Assembly (NCBI GenBank): GCA_016858145.1
Contig: JAEHOE010000146.1
Location: 124,001 to 188,000 of the forward strand
DNA length: 64,000 nucleotides
Source: Edaphochlamys debaryana
Lineage: Eukaryota; Chlorophyta; Chlorophyceae; Chlamydomonadales
Direction: 5' to 3'
The translations under genes were made by a program, and so were the position numbers. Below the pieces are notes generated by a model. The model had not been told where the DNA came from, searched no databases, and worked only from the letters and a program-made list of their open reading frames with translations. Positions 57,001 to 64,000 of the stretch are shown here, in pieces. The stretch's first letter is position 1; the number at the start of each line of letters is the position of its first letter.

Positions 57001-60000
57001 TGCGGAAGCTATGTCGGGCGGTCAGGACCCGGCGGACGGGGTCCAAAAGCTGCAGCCGGAACGCGGGGTTGCTGCGTGGGTGTTGGCTGGGGGCTGGGAA
57101 CGAGCTGACGCTGACACTGACCGCGGCTGCTGCTGCTGATGCTGCTGCTGGCTGGGAGCCCTGAAGGGGGGCTGTTGGGGTCGCCGCAATCGCTGACCGC
57201 GTCGAGGGCGAGCGCGTCAGCGCCGGCGTCCCGGCGGCCGCGTCGCCGGTCGTGCAATAGCCGCCACACGTGCCGGCGCGGAAGCTAGTACTGCCCGCCC
57301 CGGAGCGAGCGCCCGGTCGGGCGCCGCCCGTTCCTCGGCTCTTGCCTTGCTCGCCCTTGGACGAGCCATCAGCGTCTCGGTCCCCGTGCGTGTTGATAAG
57401 GTCAAGCTCGCCCAGGTAGGCCATGGGACCCGACATGAAGCTCGCAGGGTTTAGCTGCAGCAGCAGACCCGAGCACGACCTGCCCTGGCCGCCCTTGACG
57501 CCCGCCAACTCCAGGGCCAGAAGGCTACTGCGGGTCACGGACGGCTGCGCTGCTACTGCCGCAGGCGGCGGCCGCAGCGACGGCTGTGGCGGCGACGGAG
57601 CGCTGGCCGCCGTGGAGCTGGCGCCGCCGCGGCTCCCGGCCCGAACGGGCGACGGTGCCTCAGCGGCGCCGCTGCGGCCAAAGTCGTGATCCGCGCCGCC
57701 GCCGCCCGGCAGCTGCTGCCGCCGCAGCAATGACGGCTTGCGGTCCACTAGCAAGCGCTGGTGCGGTTGGCTCCGCGTCAGGTGCCTGTGCGCCTGCTGA
57801 GCCAGGCCGGCCAAGCCCGGCGACTGCAGGTCCTGCACATGCGACTGCGCCGGGCCTTGCTGCGATTGCGACTGCTGCTGCCGACTCACCAGCGCATCCA
57901 TGAGCTCGTCTGACAGCGCCGAGTCCAGCTCTGCACCCGTGCCACCCCACATGTTTGTGCCGCTGACGGTGTTGTTCGCGGCGGAGGCGTGCTCGCCCAT
58001 ATCGATGCTCCCGCGCGCCCACCCGGCGGCCGACATGCCGGCATCGTCGCCCGCGGTCGGGTTGCTCCCCGCTGCGTAGCCGCTGTCTCCGGCCGCGTCC
58101 GACAGCAGAAACTGCAGCGCGCCGCGGAGGCTGCCCATGCCCGCCGGGCCCGCTTCCGTCATGGAACTGTGGTGCGTCCCGTGGCCGCGGTGCTGAGGCG
58201 GCGTCGCGACTGACACGTTGCCCAGGCGGCTGCTCATGGTAGAGCGCAGGACGGGCGTGGGGCGGCCCACGCCGCCGATCGAGCTGGCACGGTGGATGTG
58301 GGTCGACGGGGACGCGCGCACAGCGGCGCCCCACGTCGCGGACCGGTTGGAGGGGTCGCCCAGCTGCCGCATGAGCGCCCCCGCAACGTCTTGCTGTGGG
58401 CGAACACGGGGAGGAATCGGGCTCAGAATCCACAGGCCAAGGCAAAGGCAGAGGCACTGACAGTCATATTGCGTGCGGTACGCCTCCACGCGCACTCACG
58501 TCGAGGTTGGCTTCTCGTATTTTGCCGGTGAGGTCGAAGGGGCGGTACAGGTCCTTGCCCTGCCTCAGCACCGTCCTTAGCAGCACCACGTCCCTCAGGT
58601 CCGGCAGCTCCCCCGACAGCAGGTTGGCGAGCAGGGCCGACAGGAGGTCGGCCGGCGTGTCGGCTGGGGAGCGTGGGACAGGAGGGGAGAAGTTGGGGAG
58701 GCGAGCGTGCTAGGGGTATAAGGACAATTGGTTCGTGTGCCGTACCATCCTGGATGAGACCAGTTGCGCACTGCCAGCTGCAGCTCCTTGTTCCCGGACC
58801 CCCCTCCGCCCCGATCCCCGCACCCGGCGCCACCACGCGTGCGCCCAGCGCCTCCACGTGCTGCGGCTTGAGCTCGTTGAGCAGCTGCCGGGGGAGCAGC
58901 ATGCGCAGGAGCATGCGGTTGTGGCACCTGCACGGGGGCGGGGGCGGAGGGGGAGGAAAGGGAGGAAAGAAGGGGCGAGTGGGCGGCAGGGTGTGTGCGG
59001 GCCGAGGCTGCAAGACCAGCTGGTCCGATCCCGTATCCCGCTCGCCTAGTCTATGGAGTTTGTTCCTGCGCCTTCACCACGCACCTGGACACGAGCAGGC
59101 AGAAGAGCAGTACCGACACGACGAAGGATCCCACCACCACTGCCGCCACAGCGCCTCCATACCACGAGGGCCACCAGCTGCCGCTGGCGGGGCTGATGGC
59201 AAGGGTCCACTGCGCAGGGGCAGAGGCAAGCGCGGATATCATGGCTACGCGTAAGACCAGCTCTGCTGAGAGACCCCGCATCCTCAGGGCTAACCCTGCA
59301 AGCTGCGTTTGCGTGCTACGCCGCCGGGCGTTTCCACTGGCCCGCGCTGTTGCCTCACCCGCAGGGCTGGCAGCTGGATGGTGGCCGTGATCGCGTCTTG
59401 CACAGGTGCCTCGCTGGCGGCGATGCGCAGGCCGTCTGTCGACGTCAGCTCGTAGCGGTAGCCCCGGTCGGCCAGGGAGCCCAGGGGGGAGGCCTGGCCG
59501 CGGGCGCCCGCCGGTGCGCCCAGGGAGTCCATCATGATGCTGGCAGAGGCCTGCGACGGATGCGATAGACGCGGAAGACCTCAAAACCTAAGCGGCAAGC
59601 GCTTGAACACGCAATCCACGCCGGCCCCTTGTCGAAACTCAGTCCGGCTGATCAGCCCCAGAAGCCCAGACGACAACTCACAAAGCCCCAGAAGACCGTG
59701 CCGGTGGCCGGGTCGTATTCGCACGCCTGCCCGCACACTGGCGTCGCCTGGCTGGGCAGGCCCAGCTCGGCGCCGGCCGCGCTAGCGTTTGCAACCGGCA
59801 CCCGGATGCCCTTGCGGACCACCAGCACGTAGCTCGCGTGCTGCCGTACGGCGGGCGCCAGCACGGCAGCCAGGGAGCTGCCGGCCTCCGTGGCTGCGGC
59901 GAGCGCCGGTGCGCTGGGCACAGGCATGGGCCCGGCAACGGAGAGCTGTCCCTGGGCCGCCGCGTACCGAGTGAGCTCCAGTAATTGGGCGTCAGGCGCT

Positions 60001-61167
60001 GCGGGTTTCGGTTGTGGCCGGAGCGCAGAGAAACGGTGAGCACCTCTGCGGGTTCTCAAACTGGCCTGGCCCCCAGGCTCGATGCCGTGGCGGACACGGC
60101 TCGAGCTGGCTTGTGGTTGCCGTACCCAGCGCCAACCCTGAACCCCTAACCATCAAGGAGCGCGCACCTCCGAGGAAGCAGTCAGTGCCTATGAGTGCCT
60201 CGTTGCCCTCCTCCGGGTAAACCGCGTGCAGCACCCCCGACGGTCGTAGCTCCAGGGAGTCCATGGGGCGCACCGCCTCCTGCGGAGATGACGTTGTGGG
60301 GCGGGCAAGATGGGCCGAGGGTGAGTGGGAGGTTGTAAGGGCGGCGAGCAGTCGCGCGGCCTGAAGCGTCAGTGCGCTTGTGCACCGGCTATCGGCAATC
60401 CGACGGCCCCGGTTCCTACCGCTGCCATGAACGCCGGTGCTGTGGCGTTAAAGAGCATAGCGGCGGTTGCGTATTGCGGGTTGCGCTGGACCATGGCGGC
60501 TGTGGCCAGGACGGGCGTGAAGGCCGACCCTGGGGAGAATAAAGCGGAGTGCACGGGGATTCGGGGAGCGAAGACTCGGGGAGGCACAGGGCACCTTCCT
60601 GTGGACCCCAGGCTGTAGCCGTCTTCCTGACAACAGCGATGTCCCCTTGCCAACTCCAGTGCAGCCTACGCACCGAGCATGCTGTGGTACCAGGCTGCGG
60701 TGTCGGAGGAAATCGCCCTCGCGTGCTCCTGGGAGGACGTGGGCGGGGGCGCGAAACTAAGGGACCGGGGCGTGCTACGGTACGGCAGCGCGGTCAAGAG
60801 GATATATAACCCTGGGGCGCCGCCGCCGGCTGTACGGCGACAACCAGGACGCCCGCATGCGGATCTAAGCTGCGTAGGCAGGTCCGCTGACTGACAAGAG
60901 ACTTGGCTTGCCATCAAGTAGCTTCCGTCCCGACGGGGCTCCGCTCAGGGCGCCCCCCTGCCCAAGCACGCGCTCTCCTTCCCTCCCCTCCCCACGGAGA
61001 GGGCAGACCGAGGGCACCTGTTCGTCATCGACGTGGCTCTGCGCCATCTTGGTGACACCCCAAACCCCCACTGCGACGCCGAGGCTGAGCGCCACGAGCG
61101 GCAGAATGATACTTGACGGGTGACTTCGGATGACTGCCCATAAGCCCTGCGCGCGCATGGATGGCAT
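54020..61167 (-). CDS. Transmembrane CHASE-like / 3',5'-cyclic-nucleotide phosphodiesterase, 18 exons
   Basis: Exons (high to low): 61167-61018, 60728-60674, 60529-60420, 60279-60168, 59998-59682, 59550-59359, 59209-59085, 58927-58824, 58663-58500, 58393-56633, 56520-56360, 56221-56183, 56023-55903, 55553-55353, 55232-55066, 54928-54817, 54664-54491, 54373-54020; 1,472 aa. TM1 is at about 19-41. A CHASE-like extracellular sensor follows (LELRPSGVLHAVYPEEGNEALIG; TVFWGFASASIMMDSLG). TM2 (GGAVAAVVVGSFVVSVLLFC) is at about 330-353. The cytoplasmic side has a Ser/Ala-rich linker (444-1030) and a class I PDE domain: PYHNSTHAADVLRSLHVLL, HDLDHPGLTGDFL (1140-1152), LALRYNDRSPLESHHS, TDMKQHF (Asp near 1213) and a C-terminal stretch from KVADIGHLGAELAVHKRW to SKSQVGFYDFVALPL. 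It should hydrolyse cAMP and/or cGMP under control of an outside signal. The last exon may be longer or spliced again near its end. Confidence 0.92.
55706..55741 (-). other. Possible 36-nt cassette exon duplicated from the end of PDE exon 13
   Basis: Inside intron 13, a segment encoding APLGLLAAYLAA copies the last 11 codons of exon 13 (PLGLLAAYLAA). It is bounded by an AG acceptor (CTCCAG) and a GTGAGG donor and is exactly 12 codons in phase 0, so inclusion would not break the frame. It may be an alternative exon or a decayed tandem exon copy. Confidence 0.5.
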
Positions 61168-62636
61168 TTAGGAAGTTATGTGATGCCACTGCGCTGCTTC
61201 AAAGCAAAAGCGGAGCAAGAAGCGGAGTTGAGCCATTGCTGTCGGCAGTACCGTCGATATCGCAGCAGGAGACGCCATCTACACGCCGTGTATTGTCGTT
61301 CAGACTCAAGACATTGCCTGGACTTACCTTTGACACCTCTCGCGTCAACGCTGCGGTCCTCGACCATACGGTCCGCGAGGCCACTTGTCGCGCGGACATC
61401 TCCTCAAACTCCGTCATTGTCATCAATCGGTCCTAGACGCTCAGGTCATCACCGCCTTTCGGTGAGCGCAACCCTCCGGCCAGCGAAACTGTTCCAGAGT
61501 GGCGGCCAACTTCAACGGAGTGCGTGTCTGCGTACCTATGCCTATGCTGTTTGATTTTGGTGGGGAAGCCGGACGAAAACGTTGCTGAAAGTGCGGATGT
61601 CGGTTCATCGTACACGTTGCAAACACAAGAGGCTGTGGTGTTTCGGGCGAGAGTCAAGGAACCAGAGCACCTTCGGTCATCAGGCCGGATACGGGCCAGC
61701 GCAGGGCCAGGGGTGGGTGGGGTCGAGACCCGGCCGATGGACCGCATGGCCTGCGGACCCCGTTACCCTGGGTTTGAAGGGCAAAGAAGCGCGTACGTAC
61801 GCCTCGCGATTGACGGACGCATCGAGCAGGACAACATGACCGAGGAGGACGAGGAGGACCCCAGGGGGGACCCCCTGGAGGACATGCACAAGCGGCGACA
61901 CGCGGCGACACGTCTTAGGACGTGCGTCCACTTGCCGTCGGACGCGACAGACTGCACTACGACGAGAACGAGCAGAGGGCGATTGTGTGGCAGACTCGGA
62001 CAGTGGAGAGGGGGGAAGGCGGGGCGACAGCGGCAGGCGGGAGCCGGGGACACGCGCAGCACGTACAGCACGGTCTGCGCCAAAGTCCTGCTTCAAGCTG
62101 GGAGCCAATACAAGCTTGTCTGCCTTGCATACATAGCAAATCTTAGCAATGTAGCGCATTCCAAGGCCGCTGCACTCAATGACCGGAAAGCCCGTTGGCG
62201 CGAAAGGTCGCATTATCCGGCCTGCCAGATGATATGTAATGCTTGACTGGCAGGTCTGAGTCAGGCGAATGACCAAACAGGGCGCTCGGCGCTATGCGAT
62301 GCGCAATGCTGGCAGCCAGGCAGCTACTGCAAAGCTATCGGTGCCGCCACGAGCTTTAAACTGCTCTGAAAATTCTGGTCGGGTTCGGCATCACAACGGC
62401 AGCGCCTTCGCGCCATGTCCGGTCTGCCTCAAACAGGTTGGGCCCGGCGTCCAGGCAACTAGGCCAGGGGCCCTGGAATAGGGTCTGCACTTTCCATAGG
62501 CCAGCACGGGGCCTGGATGCGGGTGGGGAGGTGCGGATGGGGGGAGGGGGGCAACAGGTGCCGCTCCACTCGGGGACACCGCCTCACGAACCGTCACACG
62601 GATTCCCCGCATCCTTGCTGCTCCCTGCCCCCGCAG
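61168..62636. other. Divergent intergenic region
   Basis: Lies between the PDE start (-) and the right-edge gene (+), so it should hold both promoters. A 240-codon open frame (61524-62246, +) exists but has no recognisable domain, and a similar-sized frame runs on the other strand; I do not call a gene. Confidence 0.4.
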
Positions 62637-64000
62637 ATACCTCTGCTGTGCATGAACATGCACCTCGATGCGGGCTGCGATGGAGGCTCCACAGCACCGG
62701 CAGCTGCTGCCAAGGCGCAGGAGCAAAGCCTGCGTGGCGGCTGCCGAAACGCGGCCGCTGCGCAGCCAGAGCCCACGGTGATTGACCTGGAGGGCGGCGA
62801 GGCCGCCCACACGGAGGAGGGGGTCGAGGCTCTACTGGAGACGGACGAGGAGGAGGGGGTGGAGGCTGTACTGGTGACAGACGAGGAGGTGGTCGAGGTC
62901 CTGGACGATGAGGCGGAGGGAAACGGCGGGTGGCAGGCGCCAGGAGCGGTGGAGGACCGAGCAGGCCCGTCCGGAGCGGCTTCCCAGGCCGAAGCGGCAA
63001 CCGCTGTGCAAAGCGCGAGGGCTGCAGTGGACCTCGCCCCAACGACGGACGAGCCCAAGCCTTCCGTGCCTAGCAGCGCAGGGCAGGGTACAGAGCCAGC
63101 GGGCGAGGATGGAACAGCACGAGGGGTGTGGTGGGGGGAGGAGCCAGCGTCGGCAGTTCGAGGGGATGCGGTGGCGCTGCTTCCTCCGCTCGCCAAGCGC
63201 CGACGCCGTGACAGCGGCCCGACACCTGCTTCAGCGCCGGGGGCTGCAGGGGCGCCCACAGCTGTGGACGCGGGGGCCCATGTGTTCATCGGTGGGTCCG
63301 CGCTCAAGCCGCAACAGCAGCTGCCTTGTGCGGCCGCAGGCACGGGGAGACCTCAGGGCCCTGGGTCATGTGCGGCCTCCGAATACTCCTCAGGAGGCGA
63401 GCAGCGCAACGCGTTCAAGCTGCCCCTTGCGGCCCGGTCGCCGTCGCCATCGCTACACGGGACGCCCCTGCCCCAGCGCCGGCGCCGCCGCTGGCAGGAG
63501 CTGCTTGGACGCGAGCCGCCGCACCCTGGCGCAGGAGGCAGCGGCCGCAGTTCGCCTGAGGACGGTGGCCGACCTCCTGCCCCCACCTCCCTAGCACCAG
63601 GCGGCAACTCCCCCGAGGCGGTAGCACTCGAGCTCTGCCGCTCTCCAGGGCGGTTCCAAGTGAGCGGGAACATGTGGGGCAGCCCTGCGGAGGAGCCCAC
63701 GGGGTGTGAGCCTGCTCTCCGCTCTGGCGGTGGAGGGCCCAGGCCAGCCCCGGTGCAGCCCGAACGGGAGGTTGCAGAGTTAAGGAACAGCGCAGCTGTT
63801 GGGCCCGCGGCCGGCGAGGCGGCGACTGCGGCTGGCGGTGGGGGGCACAGGCCGGCCCCCGTGCAGCCCGCATGGCCCCTTGCTTCCGGGGCATTCCCGG
63901 AGGCTGGCCCCGCGGCACCGCCAAGGCCCTGTGCGGCACCCGTGGGGTGGGCGGCGGCGTGCAGCGACGAGCCAGGTGGGGAGGCCGTCCCGGAGTCAGA
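62637..64000 (+). CDS. Large exon of an unrecognised acidic, probably nuclear protein (runs off right edge)
   Basis: The frame is open for all 454 codons from a CCCCCGCAG acceptor ending at 62636 to the end of the window. If there is no upstream coding exon, the first ATG is at 62652. The start is moderately Ala-rich. An acidic block follows (EEGVEALLETDEEEGVEA, VVEVLDDEAEG), then a basic cluster LAKRRRRDSG that resembles a nuclear localisation signal and a second one, LPQRRRRRWQELL. Near the end the motif GGG(P/H)RPAPVQP occurs twice, about 39 codons apart. No known domain is seen. A GTGAGC at 63659 could be a donor. The length and lack of stops over 1.36 kb at high GC are only moderate evidence, so the call is cautious. 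Confidence 0.5.
   Translation, partial: MPLLCMNMHLDAGCDGGSTAPAAAAKAQEQSLRGGCRNAAAAQPEPTVIDLEGGEAAHTEEGVEALLETDEEEGVEAVLVTDEEVVEVLDDEAEGNGGWQAPGAVEDRAGPSGAASQAEAATAVQSARAAVDLAPTTDEPKPSVPSSAGQGTEPAGEDGTARGVWWGEEPASAVRGDAVALLPPLAKRRRRDSGPTPASAPGAAGAPTAVDAGAHVFIGGSALKPQQQLPCAAAGTGRPQGPGSCAASEYSSGGEQRNAFKLPLAARSPSPSLHGTPLPQRRRRRWQELLGREPPHPGAGGSGRSSPEDGGRPPAPTSLAPGGNSPEAVALELCRSPGRFQVSGNMWGSPAEEPTGCEPALRSGGGGPRPAPVQPEREVAELRNSAAVGPAAGEAATAAGGGGHRPAPVQPAWPLASGAFPEAGPAAPPRPCAAPVGWAAACSDEPGGEAVPES

Noticed and set aside
61524..62246. 240-codon plus-strand frame in the divergent intergenic region
   Set aside because: No domain, mixed composition, and a frame of similar size on the other strand; likely chance.

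Overview
This is a nuclear fragment of a eukaryotic green alga, most likely a chlamydomonadalean/volvocine species (Chlamydomonas relative). The DNA is GC-rich, its genes are cut by many short GT-AG introns, and the proteins carry long Ala/Gly/Ser/Pro/Gln low-complexity stretches. Several families are typical of that group: FkbM methyltransferases with a Cys-rich NGxC...GTDCxDCG module, a SAND-domain protein resembling the RegA-like (VARL) family, and a CHASE-like membrane cyclic-nucleotide phosphodiesterase. All gene models were built by hand from splice signals, reading phase and paralog comparison; each model closes in frame.

Layout, left to right. (1) 22-132: last exon of an FkbM methyltransferase gene running in from the left edge, followed by a complete 17-exon paralog (871-5746). 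(2) Two tandem sulfotransferase genes (6408-8409 and 10801-13254), eight exons each with the same phases, separated by a gap holding a dispersed repeat whose second copy lies at 51931-52345. (3) A minus-strand SAND/VARL-like gene (15201-18382). (4) An intact autonomous Helitron whose 7-exon gene (21177-30556) encodes a RepHel protein of about 2,924 aa with HUH, two-tyrosine and PIF1-type helicase motifs. (5) Two tandem flavin-monooxygenase-like genes (32390-36890 and 39843-44321) with unusually long C-terminal tails. (6) A 227-bp hAT-type MITE (45532-45758) with perfect ends and an 8-bp target duplication, just upstream of (7) a 15-exon FCP1-like RNA polymerase II CTD phosphatase gene with a BRCT domain (46214-50941). 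(8) A repeat-rich gap. (9) An 18-exon minus-strand gene for a transmembrane CHASE-like/phosphodiesterase protein (54020-61167). (10) A large open exon of an unrecognised acidic, nuclear-looking protein running off the right edge (62637-64000).

The main theme is local tandem duplication: three unrelated families each occur as adjacent pairs. In two pairs parts of the copies are almost identical, introns included, while other parts have diverged, which suggests gene conversion. The remaining genes are single and not obviously linked by function: a transcription factor candidate, a CTD phosphatase and a cyclic-nucleotide phosphodiesterase. No CRISPR, operon, rRNA gene or convincing tRNA gene was seen.
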